NCBI GenBank assembly: GCA_015178975.1
Contig: WHVD01000001.1
Location: 682,001-746,000 of the forward strand
Source: Hysterangium stoloniferum
Lineage: Eukaryota; Basidiomycota; Agaricomycetes; Hysterangiales; Hysterangiaceae
Direction: 5' to 3'
DNA length: 64,000 nt
Position 1 is the stretch's first letter; every line of letters begins with the position of its first letter. Positions 44,038 through 63,176 of this stretch are shown in pieces. Position numbers and translations under genes: made by a program. The notes beneath the pieces were generated by a model. It saw only the letters and a list, made by a program, of their open reading frames with translations, made no database searches and was not told the origin of the DNA.

Positions 44038-45454
44038 GAACGTTCAGTATTCTTTTTATAAAACGTCGAGGGCGGAATGTATGCATACATTGGACATAAC
44101 GTGTCGCATGTACAAAGGTCAGGAAGGGTATAGCGGAGGGGTGAAGCGGCGACGACATGTTGTCAATTTGCGGGCAACCACTGAAAAAGAGGGAAGATAT
44201 TACAGGCCTAAAAGCGGATTTCATCATAGAGCGTTAAGCTATATCCCCGTTCAGGCGCTAAGGGGACGCCCCCGCCAACGGGAAAAGGCATCCAGTGAGA
44301 ACTAAGGTGTCACTGATCCAGATACATCAAATACCCACACATGGACTGTTTAATTTTCCGGTAAGTGCGATAGAGTTAGCGGCTCACTGACACAAATATC
44401 TGCCATCAGGAGTCATTAGCTCCTTATATCTGTCACCTGTAAGGTTTCTGAGGTCAGGCCAATTTGTTGGACCGATATCTTGTGTTTGTGATTTGAAATT
44501 TGATCAGGAGACCCCCTTCAAATACTCTTTCCTTGGGTTTGACGGGGGCTTGTTTTGCATCCGCGAGTACCATGGCTAACACAATAACCGATGGAACAGG
44601 CCGCATCTATCAACCCCTGTGTCCACTCACGCCTCACGCCGCCTGCCCTTTGACGCCCTGAACTGTCAGTGAGAACTATTAGTATGAATAGAGCTCAGGA
44701 TCAAGCAGCATAGCAGCGTACTGACACGGTATTTAAAGTAGGTGAGACCATCGCCTAATATTGATTTACTGTTAGCATAAGCGGGTATCCAATATTTTGG
44801 AAACGAACACCTGCATGTGGATTGTAACTCTCATGAGTCTTCGACGACATATCCTTACTGAAGTAACAGCCGTATCAGTAGTTCAAAGTTGACATACGGA
44901 TACGTGACTGACTCTACCCCTCAGACAACATACTTTGTAGCCATGTCAAGATTTAAAAGTAATAGTCGCCAGCCTTCTCATGATTTATCGACTCGTGTGA
45001 GCATTTTCCATCTCGTCCCACACATATATGACTGCGGACCACGGTGAAGAGGTCCAGAAGTATATGGTAATCATTGGGGGACTCCCGCGTGAACATCCCT
45101 TCCTTCGTCTTGATCTACGACACCTGCTCCGCACAGAGTTAAATATACCAATGCCCTAATTATAACTAAACTTAGGTCGCTCGAATGATTGTTTCTCGAG
45201 ATGTTGATTAAATACGGATCCTATAGACCTCGAACTATCATGAATATTTCTGGAAATGCCGGATCAAGTGATTTACTTGGATCAGCGTTGAGTCTCTCCT
45301 CCCCCGTATTATTTGTTGATCACTCAATGACTACTTGATGGTACCTCGACACATGAGTTTGTCCTTACGTAGGATGGCTTAAGGTTTGATTGAAGACTAA
45401 TTTATATTAGATAATCTTGCTTACGTACACCCCGTCAATAATCCGATTTCCGCA
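44038..45454. other. Intergenic, divergent
   Basis: 1.4 kb between two divergent starts. No coding potential or repeat recognised on either strand; it should contain both promoters. Confidence 0.4.
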
Positions 45455-47397
45455 ATGGCAATTTCGTTACGTCGACGCAGTATAGGCCGATTAGTGCTCT
45501 GTATCATCGTTGGGTTTATTATTAGGAACATTTTCACCTCAGATTCTTCAACAAACGAAGAGATTCGTGGGCATAATGTACTGGAACGAGTTGTATCCCG
45601 CTCTGATAGGGTATTGGACGTGCAACGACACCCATTCTTACAAGCACGTCTGGGTAGAGACGACAACGACGATCTGTTGACCGAGGTTATAAAGGGTGGC
45701 GTGGAAGATTTCTGGGAGCGGTTCCAAAAGCCTTAGTGAGTATATCAATTAGTTTTATGTGTGAAAATTGACTGATCAAAGCAGCATAACCGGTCATGAC
45801 ACTTCACACATGGACACACAGGTCGTTCGTACCGCTATCGAGGAGCTATTGGCCTTGAATGGCTGGGTTGCGGCTTTATGTCCTACTCTAGTACGACCCT
45901 TTGGTCAAAACAAGCGCGACGACAATTATTATGACAGCCTCATTCAAAAAGACCATTTATATTACGTGGCGATCGTTATCCATTCCGCGGACCATTTCCT
46001 TGTCGACCAGTTGGCTGTTATAGTGCAGCTTACCAAGCGACTAGGAACTCAAAATTTATTTGTTTCCATGTTGGATTATAGTTCTACAGATTCCACGCCC
46101 ACGTTGTTGGACCTTTGTGAGGCAACGCTAATATTACTTGGGGTGCCATTCCGTATACGTAGGGTTTCAGGAATGACTGAGGATCCCAGTGCCGCTTATT
46201 ATCCTTTAGAGGAAGCCTATATGCGCAACTTAGCCCTCCAACCGCTGAGGGAATTATACGGGAAGAGAAAAATTAAATTCCATCGTGTAGTTTGGCTTAA
46301 AGGATTTACCTGCCCTAATGATATCCTGGAATTAATCAAAGTTAGCGATGCCAACGAGGCAGCGATGGTGTGCGGAATGGATTGGGCAGAACTAAACGGA
46401 AACTATATTTTCTCCGACAGGCAAGTCATCGTTGTGTTAATATTGACCTTTTATTAAGTTTATTAGATGGAGAGCACGCGATTTAGACGGCGATCAATTC
46501 CGACAATCCAAATCTTCCTCGGATCCTAACGCCACTCCTTTACGAAATAAAGAAAGCGCTGCACGGTTCACTGCGCATCTTCCTTTCCAAGTTTTCTGTT
46601 GCGAATCTGGCACTCACGTCGTGGACCCCGAACAATCTTATTACCGCGGAATTTCATATCGCTCTGGAACACATTACCATAATATTTCCACCCCTCAATC
46701 GGCCCCCAGCTGGGATCCTGAAGCACCTTGTATGGACTCGAGTCAAGCATGGTTCTGTCGAGATCTGTGGATTGACGCCGCGCGGAATAGTAACCTCAAA
46801 GAAGAGACTAACCACCGAGGGGGGATGGCATGGCTGGATGACAATGACGACTTTGACTCCAGTCCAATTCCTGCAGCCCATGGAAAAAATGCCAAACGAG
46901 ACGAACCTGAGCCAGAAATACCAGTCGACGAACCTGGTCAATTAAAACCCCAGGCGCTTCCCGTCGAACCCGACCCCGATGCAAACGCAGGCTCGGACTA
47001 TGATGCCATGCCAGACTCGGATGTGGATCTTCCCGATGTACCCCCGCCGTCGAGGCTCTCGATCCCGAATTCCTCCTTCCGGCCTGCACGCATATTGGTC
47101 AATCCCCGCTGTGTGACCACCTATGCGGGCGTAAGTCATACCAAGCTTGCGCTTGATCTCTTTGGCGAGGAAGAGTCCGTGGATGCGAGCAAGGTCGGAG
47201 GAAAGTATGTCTTGGATGATTGGGAAAGTGCACCGGATAGCTTTGTCTGTCAGGAGCAACGGTCAGTTCTCTTATTTTGTTGCAGAGAATTATCAAGTGG
47301 CTGACAATTTACTAGACAAACTGGAGGAAGAAAAGCCACGAAGACTCAGCGAAGGCTGGGATTTATGATTCATGACGAACTTGAGCGTGATTCATGA
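45455..47397 (+). CDS. CAP59-type glycosyltransferase (GT69)
   Basis: Type II membrane protein of the family named for Cryptococcus CAP59/CMT1 (alpha-1,3-mannosyltransferases, capsule and cell-surface glycans). Four exons (45,455-45,735, 45,785-46,420, 46,467-47,261, 47,316-47,397) give 597 residues in frame. A basic start then one helix (LVLCIIVGFIIRNIF, residues 14-28) anchors it, probably in the Golgi. The catalytic domain includes VAIVIHSADHFLVDQL, LFVSMLDYSSTDST, VVWLKGFTCPNDILELI and AAMVCGMDWAELN, then GISYRSGTHYHNI. The second intron begins GCAAGT: a GC-AG intron is needed to keep frame (SDRWRARD). An acidic, proline-rich insert (about residues 430-510) precedes VNPRCVTTYAGVSH. The substrate is not predictable. 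Confidence 0.9.
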
Positions 47398-47603
47398 ATG
47401 GTATATACCTTGAACGTTATTCGTATATCCCTAGAGATATTGCTGTATTCCTTGGACAATATTATTCCTCTATAATATTAGGAGTATAGGATGTATACAA
47501 ATATCGAGCAAGATGGCTCATATGCAGTACTTTTAAATAATTTATATATGCTCTTTAGATTATCGTGACCTTCCGCGTGACTTCCGTGACCTCCAAAGCA
47601 CAA
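47398..47603. promoter_or_regulatory. Short gap between CAP59-like and EMC8/9 genes
   Basis: 206 bp between stop and next ATG, same strand, AT-rich. Contains the terminator of one gene and promoter of the next by position. No motif claimed. Confidence 0.4.
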
Positions 47604-48359
47604 ATGGCGACGACACACACGGTTTCCCACCAAGCATATGTTAAAATCATTCTGCATGCTGCTAAACATCCTCACAAGCCAGTAAATGGCGTTTTATTGG
47701 GCAAGAAGAACGGTCATCTTGTCGCTATATCAGATGCAGTCCCACTTCTACACATGTGGACTAGTTTATCACCAATGATGGAAATTGGCTTGGATCTGGT
47801 TTGTAGTTTTATTTCTACTCAAACTGAGAACCGATCGTCTATCGAGTAGGCCAATATTCATGCAGAGTCACAAGGCCTTACAGTTGTGGGCTATTATCAA
47901 GCAACGGAACGATTGAACGACAATGGATTGGCTCCTGTTGGCGAGAAAGTTGCATCAAAAATAAAGGAAAATTTTCCGGATGCCATTGCATTCGTTGTAC
48001 GTTCCAAAAATAATATTCATTAAAAATATCTCACCCTACCTATAGCTTGATGGACAAAAGCTAGGGAGTGACAAACCAGCCTTACTCGTGAGCCTTTTCC
48101 CCTGCTTTCTGTTCTGATTAACTCTCCTTTCTTCCAGCTATTCACGAGCAATGGGAGCTCTTGGAAACCGCAGCCATCGGCATTTACTGCTGGATCCAAT
48201 GTTACGCTACAAAACCCCAATTCCCCCACAAGAGTACTTACCTTAATTCGCGAAAAGGAGCTACATCATAAATTCGGAGATTTTGATGACCATATTGAAG
48301 ATGTAACTGTTGATTGGTTAAATAATGCTGCCTGTACCGATGGAGATGTCGAAAGCTAA
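47604..48359 (+). CDS. EMC8: ER membrane protein complex subunit 8/9
   Basis: UPF0172 family; a cytosolic-side subunit of the EMC, which inserts tail-anchored and multi-pass membrane proteins into the ER. It has an MPN-like fold without a metalloprotease centre. Four exons give about 201 residues, matching the family length. Landmarks are HQAYVKIILHAAKHPHKPVN, GVLLGKKNG, VPLLHMWTSLSPMMEIGLD, GLTVVGYYQATERL and LDGQKLG. The C-terminus ends TVDWLNNAACTDGDVES. The start ATG lies directly before the conserved YVKI strand. Confidence 0.9.
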
Positions 48360-48872
48360 TCGGTTTGAAATATCAAGTCATTTGCGCTCAAGCAACTTCT
48401 GAGGCGTATTCAGTCGGTTCTGGACCTTGTCTGTCGGACAGATTGACTTTGCATCGCCCTTGTTCGATTCATTCAGATGGGTTATGCGTAATATCCTTTG
48501 TGTGCATTTCAGTGAAACAGAGTCTAGTACAATAGCCATTTGTGGATTTCATCTCTTAAAAATCATCAATTGAAACACCAGTTTGAATGAAATGCTCACG
48601 CACATGCTTCGTGTCTCCTTCAAATTCGTTCCGTTCTGATTAGGCTGCTAACTCTAACAATATCTCGAAAGCAAATCATTACTTAAAGCATGTAATATGT
48701 ATCATCTTACATTTATACTCTTATGTGTGGATTCCGAGTCCATCAACGGCGTGAATTGAGAAAGTACTATGTAAATCATTGCATACAGATCTAAATAAAT
48801 GCCACACAAATCAAAAACTAAATTGATACAACATATACAAAGCGACGTTCAACAGTGAGGGAACAAATAAAA
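48360..48872. other. Convergent intergenic region
   Basis: About 510 bp between the stops of EMC8 and EAF3, AT-rich towards 48,700-48,840. No gene seen. Confidence 0.45.
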
Positions 48873-50414
48873 TCAGGTTCGGGATAGATTTTGATACTGA
48901 ATGCTAGTTGTGTCATATTCCCTCTGAAACAACCGCTCTCTTTCTTTGACCATAAATCTGTATTATTTGAAAAGAAAAGCGGAAAAAATATAATTAAAAA
49001 GGTGTACATAAAATAGAAGATATTGACAGCGTACCCCATGAGTTCGTGAACGTAATCGCACAAAACATTGACGGATTCAGGATCCATATTAGACCCTCCA
49101 ATCATATTCGGCAGGCTCACTGCAGATTAACATAAACAAATGTGAGCACGAATGGAATGGCCCATACCAAGCATCCTTAGAAGATGTTCAGCTCCGTAGA
49201 TGGCGCTCATTTCCTTCTCTTCGCCAACCTTCACTTTTGGACCTGTGATATAGCGCTTGCGTATTTCAGCATACTGCACTCTCTCAAATCTGACATTATA
49301 ATCACATTTCAGCATGATACTCTTAATAAAGAAAATGATGAAGCATTCGAACATGACTTACCGATAGAGCAAATTAGCGCCCAAAGAACGGTCAAAATAG
49401 AGCTGTAGACCTGCGATTATGGTAGGCACAGCCTCTGCGTGCCTGAATAACGGAAAAGGGCGTTAATAAGAGTGATATACGAATGCAGTAAAGTCGTACG
49501 CAGGTTTATTTTCTAATGTGTCGATGTAGTCCTTGAACTCTCGAAGTAATTCTTGCACAGTCGGTTCTCGTGGTAATGTAACAACCTTAGTAGGAGGGCA
49601 CATCGAGGAAGGTCAGAGACATATTAGGCCGTAACACAATAGTTTGCATACATACCTGTCGGTTTTTCGTGACAGCCTCCCAGTCATCCACAAGAATGAC
49701 TTTAAGAACGTCGGGAACCACAAGTTTCAAATCCGGCTTCCTCAATATTTCATCCTTTACGTTATAAAGCGGCAGATGTAATCGAGAAAAAGGGGATCGT
49801 TTATGGGAATGGTCATGGTGGTAGTGGTGGTAGTGGCGGCGGCAGTCGGGGCAAACATGATGCGATAGGTGATGAGGACATGGAACCACAACAGAAAAAA
49901 AGGAATGGACACAGACCTCATCTCGCCCTCGTTTCTGACCCCTACCCTCCTTTCTTGAGCGCCCTTCTCTGCCTTCACCTCTTCCACTGACAGTGCTGGA
50001 AACGCCCTCTTTGGGTGGAGGGACCTTGGCCACAGCAGGCTGTGCTGCTTTCTGGGCCTCGCTAGATAGCTTCTTTTGTAAAGCAATGTTTGTCTCATTG
50101 AACTTGAGTACACGATGTGGAGGAACCCATTCGTCCCATCTATAATGGAAGCATTAGCACGGCTCCTGACGCAAAGAAGGACATTGTACGATTCTTTCCA
50201 CCCTTTGTAGTGAACGCGGTAATGTATTCCTGCGTTGGGTCCTTTTTTATTTGTTTCGTCCCATGTCTCTGCTTTTAACACCTGTACGAACAGACAGCTT
50301 CATGAGCCAGGCGAAGTCGGGGACATAGTAATAAAAACCAACCTTGGCCTCATAAATTAGAGGACCATGATAGCATAACACACGTTCATTTGTCACGAAG
50401 GTAGGTACTGACAT
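48873..50414 (-). CDS. EAF3: Eaf3/MRG15 chromodomain protein
   Basis: Subunit of the NuA4 acetyltransferase and Rpd3S deacetylase complexes in yeast; its chromo barrel reads H3K36 methylation. It starts MSVPTFVTNERVLCYHGPLIYEAKVL. The chromo barrel continues [25 protein letters not shown] across an intron. A basic, Gly/Arg/Lys-rich linker (GRGEGREGRSRKEGRGQKRGRDE) follows. The MRG domain runs from the VVPDVLKVILVDDWEAVTKNRQ region through VVTLPREPTVQELL, YAEIRKRY, AIYGAEHLLRMLVSLPNMI and LCDYVHELM to a short tail. Several short introns; about 330 residues. Its 3' end is convergent with EMC8. Confidence 0.92.
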
Positions 50415-51272
50415 GTTCTTAGAGCCTCAGAGCGTCAGGCCTACAGCTTTAGCCTTTACAGCTAAAGCAGGAACTAAGTAGTTACGTAATCGGCGATGTT
50501 CTAACCGCTTTTGGCTTACTTGACTTCCTCACTATTGAAATAATTGGTGCTGTTCCAGAGGCTCAATGACTTTCCGTTTGACAGAGTATGGCGGTACCTA
50601 GTTTCAAAAATTAATCTGGAATGCGGAAAGACGGTTCTCCCTAGACAACACAGCCGGTGGGTGCACCGACTGTGCATGAAACAGCCACTTTTCTATTTAA
50701 CAAAGAACCGGATCATTGAAAAACGGTCAGAGCCCCCGATCAACTATTTTTTTTTTCTGTTTTTATGGTCTCCTGCTGGCAAGGCCAATTCTGGAATGTG
50801 TGGCGTATATGATTGAGCAACGTGGATTACATCGTCTGATCTTGACATTCGGTGTTCGAGGCAAGGTGAAATGTAGTATTAGGATGGCAAGACTGATTTC
50901 CAATGACTACTTGCTTCCTTGAAACGAGGTCGATCTACTGGAGGCATGACTGGTTTATTATCTCTTTATGTCTATGTGATCATTTATTGAGCCTGGACAT
51001 CCCGGCAACGGGATTAGCATTGGACTGCAGAAAGAAAAGCTTTTATGAATAATGTAGGTCTTTTTCTCGGTCTGGTCCTGAAGTTCGGCATGTTTCCTAA
51101 CATTTTCATTATGCTTAAGTAGCCTTCCCGTCCCCATTTAATCGCTGAACTATATGGGGATTCTATAAGTCCTGAGTCCTTCGGGGTCACTAATCTATTG
51201 TCCACTATTCCACAGAGTTTCAGCATATGCTCATATTATTTCCAAAAAGCTGCTATACGCGATCTCCCCGCT
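50415..51272. other. Intergenic between EAF3 and the ABC transporter gene
   Basis: 858 bp, with no recognisable gene on either strand. Confidence 0.4.
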
Positions 51273-57380
<6,108 letters not shown>

Positions 57381-58437
57381 AGAGATCGGAATAGGGCTCT
57401 CCGTGACGCATAGGCCTTCGTCATGCAGAACTTTCAAAAATTACATCGACGGATCCAGGTTTCAGAGAAGCTCTCGAGTATCGTTTTCGGATTGATTACT
57501 CTTAATCTATACAAATATGGGTCGGCGTAATGGGGTGTTGTGGGTGGGCCGCCCAGGTGATTGAATAGGATGCATTGATTGCTTGGACGACTCAATGGAA
57601 GAGGTGCTAATGATACTCAATCCAACCAATAATTTCCTGATCTGTATCTGGAATTAATGTAGATGAGCCTTACGCTGTGGGTTAAACCAGACCGCCACAG
57701 CCGGCGTGTAAATGCATATACCGTGAGCTGTGCAAAGTAAAGAAGCCTTAATATAGTCCATAATCCGGTATTCTGTGTCAATAATTAGGGGGCCTTCAAT
57801 CCCACTCCAAGTTGCTGAAACGTTGACACTCACTGAAGCTTAGCGCTCGTTTACTAACTTTTTGTCCTAAGCACTCCAAGTCTGACCTGTTTTATGTGAA
57901 TAGTTTGTAAATTAAGTCAAATAGAATACATAAATTGTGAAATCTATTCATGAGGACGCCAACTGAACCAGAAAACGACTGCTGTGACAATACCAGGCAA
58001 AACCTAATATGGTCACGGAACACCTTGCAACGGAACAGCGGAACACCATCCGGCTGCAACCGAACACCGTCTGACGAAAAGGGAGTCTCGGAGTGTCTAC
58101 ACGGTTCCGGTCTGAGAGTGTACTCAGGTTACCATGCCTTATGCGGACAGGTCCGCTGGGCAGTGACTAAGATAACCCTCTGTAATACATAAATTCCATT
58201 GTAGCGTTGCCACTCTTCATTGCACCAAAAAAATACAAAATAATAACACATACAATTTTTATATTTTGTTGAAAATTTCCAGGGATCAATGCACTCCCAA
58301 TACTCCCAATGATCCTCCATTGAACCAGTCAAGTAAGGAAACGATAGTAATAGGAGCTTACTAGAAAACTGATGAAGATGTAAGCTGGGATAGAAATAAG
58401 TGAGAGATGCGGCACTTGCTAGTCATGTTGGGTCCTG
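57381..58437. other. Intergenic, upstream of the ABC transporter gene
   Basis: About 1 kb without a recognised gene. Around 58,010-58,110 the sequence is rich in CCGGAACACC-type motifs, but no repeat structure is secure. Confidence 0.35.
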
Positions 58438-58876
58438 CTCCCAATGACGGCAAAGATGAAGCGTATTCAGTTAAATATAGACTTTGTAGGCTTTGATGGT
58501 TCCCATGTGGATACAGGATGAGCCTGCGAAAGTGCAGGCTCAATGATGGGCAAGAATTTCGTGGTATTCGGGGGTGTGTAAATCTGAGTCAGAGAGAGAT
58601 CAGCCATAGCAGCCAGCCAATTTGGTGTGAAAAAATGTGCTAAGTTGAGAAGTGAGAGAAGCACGGGAGGTGATAATGGAGCGATGATGTCTGTGGTCAA
58701 GTGATAATTGATGTTGCGAATATGTTTTGTAACGAGTTATATGCCGAAAGATGCACACACTGCAATATCTGGAGCAATGTCTTGTCGTTCAACATAGAAA
58801 CATATCTTTGGAGACCATTCAAGTCTATGACATTGTTAGCACTTCAAAATACCACGAGAACTTTATAAGAGTGAGG
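58438..58876 (-). pseudogene. NBS1: NBS1 fragment 1 (BRCT region), inverted
   Basis: The reverse complement matches NBS1 from about 15,385 to 15,820, including intron-like sequence at the FHA/BRCT border and the LLSLLNLAHFFTPNWLAAM stretch (FVTPNW in the parent). It is a DNA-level copy, since non-coding parts are kept. Only this internal piece is present, so it cannot encode a working protein. Confidence 0.85.
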
Positions 58877-59342
58877 CGGCAAGCTAGGTACTAGTCACGT
58901 TCATTGCACGTGACACAACGCGTTATTCAACACATATAATCAATCCCTTTTACACTCACATATCATGTCTGACACCCAGTTACCTCACTGTCCCCCTTTT
59001 TTGGTGGGCTCAGCTAACGACAGGGAGATTATTACAATCCAAACATGATGCACGCTATATGTTGGTCGAAGACAATGCAGAGTCTTAGTAAGGAGTTAAA
59101 CAAAGAGGAGGATGGTGGAGACAATGGTGAGAATGAGGACAATGCGCAGGAGATTGTGCAATTCTTGTAGTCTCCAATAGAACAATAACAGATGGGATCA
59201 TGTGATTGGAACAAGAGAAGCACAGTGTGGCAGGTCCACAATAGGCATGTTTTTTCTTATAAAAAGTAGACAGAAGTATCTACATTTTTCCAATAACACT
59301 TTTACCTCTACTTCAATCGACACTATATCTGCTTTGTACTAT
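58877..59342. other. Spacer between NBS1 fragments
   Basis: No match to NBS1 seen and no gene recognised. Confidence 0.35.
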
Positions 59343-60061
59343 GCTTGACTGTACAGTCGAAGGGGAAGGTAAAATAACCTATTTAGCCTTTTGTGATTTA
59401 ACAGTACATAGGCCACAGTAGCTGCTCTACCCTTAGCCGTCCATATCCTGAGGAACTGTCTCAATCGCTATCTTCCGCGCAGAGCGAATCCCAACCTCCA
59501 GAAGAGGTGACTTGCCTAGCACGCCGGCTCACACGTCGAGCAACCTCCCAAACCCCGCCGCTGTACCCGCACCCACACTCGCATCCGCACCAGAGGTAGA
59601 AGCAGCTTCCACAGCAATGGAAGTAGATGTAAGAGTAGTTGTCAAACCAGAAACAAGCGAATAACAAGGTCCCCCAAGGAAAAAGGTTTGCAATGTGTAT
59701 CCTCCTTAGTTGTTAATGATTCAACCCCTATTTAACTTGCAGCTACTAAAACGCCGTGCAAAAACAGGCGGGTTAATAAAGACACTTCTTGGACTGATGA
59801 CGGCGACATATCAATGACTGCTCCGAGCAGTGCACCAGCTGAGGAGGTTCGAGAAAAGTCTGTTCTTGTGGTACGCACACACCACTCATTTACCAGGAAA
59901 ACTCGACTTAAAATATCCTAGCCTCCCACCCCGGGAAGTGGCACATCCCGCTTCAAGCGACTTGCGGGCACGGCTGGGACTCAACCCCTTGATCCCTTGA
60001 TGCAGGATGAAGAGAATACGTACAACCCCTGAAGAAATTCAAGGCTCTATTCGAGGAAAGT
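59343..60061 (+). pseudogene. NBS1: NBS1 fragment 2 (middle region)
   Basis: Matches NBS1 from about 16,178 (CTTGACTGTACAGT) to 16,903 (GGCTCTATTCGAGGAAAG), introns included, in plus orientation, with small deletions (for instance near 60,015, where parent text between GAATA and the ACGACTG region is missing). Frames are disrupted. It ends abruptly where copia-like DNA begins. Confidence 0.88.
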
Positions 60062-61212
60062 CGCCTCAATTCACATGCCCCACACGTTCAACGTACAACC
60101 TGAACGACGCTCACCCCAGTCATCCAAAAGCACTGGCGATTCGTTCTTCGCCACCACCACGACTTCACTCCCTCGTGCTTACTTACTTGCACACCACACA
60201 TGCACCCATTTGTGCCCGCACAGCTACGTACATTCGTACTTGCACAATTCCATTTACTCCCGCTCACGGAGTGGCCCCTGCACTCACCGCTCGTGCAAAA
60301 CATTGTCCTTCAACATGGCCAGGTTCAGAACACCGACCTCCTCGTGTATTCGGATTCTGATTGGGCCACCGACTCAAACTCTTGTGGCTCGACCACCGCT
60401 GCCAACTCTTTTGTTCAGGTCGCACACCACTCCAACTTTTCCCACAATCCCGTCTTCCAATGCATACTTAATTCAAACTCTCTGCTATTCTCCAAGACCG
60501 CGAGCAGCACGATTAGCGCCACCACGAGCACCGCTCCGCAGTCATTAGCTAACACCGTGTCTTCTTCGATGCACTCAATCCCGATTTAGCTCAATGGGAA
60601 TATCGCAGCGCCACGCTGAGTAATTAGACTATTCGAATATCAACACTGAGCAGGCTTGCCTCGATCAAGGATGTCCGCCTATCATACATGTTCATCTATG
60701 CACAATTTCGACACAACACCATTCACTACATCAGATTCCGTTTGTCATACAATCCCAGACAACTTGGGATGCAAACCGCACATCAGCTTTTGAACGGTAT
60801 CCATTTTCATGACACTGATATCTCGGACTGCATTCAGGTTGAGGGGGAGTGTCAGACTCGCAACCCTCAGCAGTCCTCGTCTATCTTCTATTTTCAACAC
60901 CCGTCACCGTCACGCACGCCCCCTCTGGTCCTTTCACACGTAGCGTCGCGACCGCACGCCCTTCGGCACCGCTGTCTCAGCCCAATCCTGTCTTGCACAC
61001 GCCCGAACAGCCCCGCTGCGTCCACCACGTCTCACGTACGCCCCGTTGTCAGCCCGTCGAGTCCGCACATGCCCACCGCAATCCTGCTCGTCATCTACTC
61101 CCAGACTGCACCACATGTATCCATCCAACCCGTACACACTCGACTTCTTCCCCCATCCTCATGCACTACCTCTACACAACATGGTCTCATTGGCACTTCA
61201 ATCGAGGGGGAG
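60062..61212 (+). mobile_element. Ty1/copia 3' part, decayed
   Basis: Contains a copia RNase H-like stretch (LLVYSDSDWATDSNSCGSTT near 60,330-60,400), CT-rich low-complexity DNA, and a polypurine tract GAGGGGGAG just before an LTR at 61,213. A second GAGGGGGAGTGT occurs near 60,842. Broken, with many breaks; no gag or reverse transcriptase seen. Confidence 0.6.
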
Positions 61213-61468
61213 TGTTGTAAAAGAAAGCATAGCGATTGAACTACCGCTGAGTACAACAGCCACTTGATCTATTTTTAGATTCCCATTGTGCCCCTTATTC
61301 TAAGTGGCATATTGACTGTGGATTTATGCGTCTTTTGTTACACCTATTTAGATAGAACAATGGACACAAAGTAGTATAAAGTAGACAGGAAGCATGCACT
61401 ATAGAAGATGTTTATCCAGATATTGTCTTAGGAACTTGTACCCTGTGCACATAGCCTACTTTTACAAT
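61213..61468 (+). repeat. Copia LTR
   Basis: Begins TGTTGTAAAAGAAAG right after the polypurine tract and appears to end near CTACTTTTACA, giving inverted-like ends. About 256 bp. No matching 5' LTR in the window. Confidence 0.5.
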
Positions 61469-61471
61469 AGC

Positions 61472-63050
61472 GCTCCGTATCCACCGCCAAAGCACATTTA
61501 AATCTTTCCTGTATTGGTGAGTTACTAGGTTGACCGCAGCCACAATTTAACTGATTAAGTCTGTCGGCTCTCAGAATTATAGGGGAGACTTACTGCCACT
61601 CGGAATTCCGGCCCACCCCCTAACACTTAAAACTCCCCTGTGTTTACCCTGCTGTACTTCACTGTCAATTTTTTCTAGTTCTCAATTCTTAACACGACTC
61701 TCACTGTAACCACATCGTCTCCTAAGCAAAATGACCATGTCTCATCCCTCATCTTTTAACTTCGCATATTCAAAAAGTCTCCGGGGAGCTTGGTGTCAGT
61801 TGTATGCAGCAATTTATGACATAGATCCTCTTCTCGCCCTCAAAGTTCATGAAGTTTTGGTTGACCAGTATGAACTAGCACTGTATGGCCATTCCCAACC
61901 CCACAATGAAGAGAAATTAACCTTTTGAGGTTCAGAACCGCCCAGGATATCTTTCATTCTCTCGATAGGTTTTCTATCATCTTGAAAGATTATCCAGACA
62001 TCCTCATCCGTTTCACTTGCCTTGCACTGCCACTTCAAGGTTATCGGTTTGTGCATTGCCCGGGTGATCATAAACGCCTTATATTACATTGCCAAGCCGA
62101 GATGGCAGGTGGCCCATTCATTCAAGATGAGAAAGGAAAGCTCATTCCTTGCATGGTCACCAGCAAATCATGGTGGAAAACTCCACTAAAGGCGGCTGCA
62201 TGGATGCTTGTTCATCACAAATGGATCACAGTTGTCAGAGCAGAAGCTGCTACCAAATTGACCTCACACCTTCTACCAGACTACAATACTGATATTACAT
62301 GTTTTGAAGATCATTCCAGAGATATCCCTGGAATAGAGTTCCTATATACAGAGCTGGATTCATTGGTCATCGGTCAAAAAAATCCTCATGTAGAACTTCT
62401 ATTGTCAAGGGTTCTTATTGCACTTGATGGTGAAAGGTATGCACTCTTTCATGATCTATTCATCCTTGTAATGTTTGCAGCAACTATTGATGATGATGTT
62501 TTGTGCAGCGCTTTAGGCCCTTTGAGCCACCAGAAACAGTTTTACTATGTGTGCGAATTGTCCATGGTTTTGAAGGACTTTCCAGATTACCTCATCGCAT
62601 CGGTTACTTATCTGTTTGATGATGGTGGTTTTCACTTATTCCATGACCCTGGGAATCATAAACGGGTCATTTTACTGGTACCAGTTGAGATAGGAAGCCG
62701 ACCATACATTCAAGATGATTGTGGAAAATTTGTCGAGTTTCCCTATATGATGGAACCCCCTCCAACATATAATTGTTAGATCTTACAGCTAAGACTGTAG
62801 CGACATGTCTGGGAACCAAAAAGATTTTAAATGGCATGATAGAACCAGATAGTCGACGTTTCAATGTGTCTAATAGAATCTAAAACATCTACTGTGGTCA
62901 AAGGCTTTGGTTTAGGCTTAGGGCATCTAATTACATAACATGTCCAAGTTTTGTATGATCTGAGTGTAGCCTCTACATGAAATATGAGTGAATTTTTCAT
63001 GTACAGGGATCAAATAGTCTTCCTTACTATTGAAATCACTAGGTGCCCCC
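61472..63050 (+). repeat. Duplicated unit, copy 2
   Basis: Second copy of the unit at 18,796-20,740, same orientation, without the AT-rich inverted-repeat insertion. It lies downstream of NBS1 fragment 2, as copy 1 lies downstream of intact NBS1. Confidence 0.85.
61731..62779 (+). pseudogene. Unknown two-module protein, copy 2
   Basis: Partner of the gene at 19,071-20,118; roughly 90% identical protein by eye over 265 residues. The first frame starts MTMSHPSSFNFAYSKS and stops at 61,926; the second, from 61,925, is open for 284 codons to PPPTYNC. The same two-module layout is visible: VLKDFPDYLI, HDPGNHKRVIL and PYIQDDCGKF repeat the earlier ILKDYPDILI, CPGDHKRLIL and PFIQDEKGKL. The two frames abut with a one-base-type shift, and no GT-AG intron of plausible size joins them. 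It may therefore be a pseudogene, or only the second frame is translated. The large frame is open in both copies. Function unknown. Confidence 0.6.
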
Positions 63051-63176
63051 ACGGGATGATCACTTTCGCTGAATCGACCCGCTTAAGAACCTGTGGCAGC
63101 GTGATTATGCTGTGGTAGATCTTTAAAAAATGATTTAGTAAGATCTTGGGTGGTTTGATTATAGTGAGTATTTACC

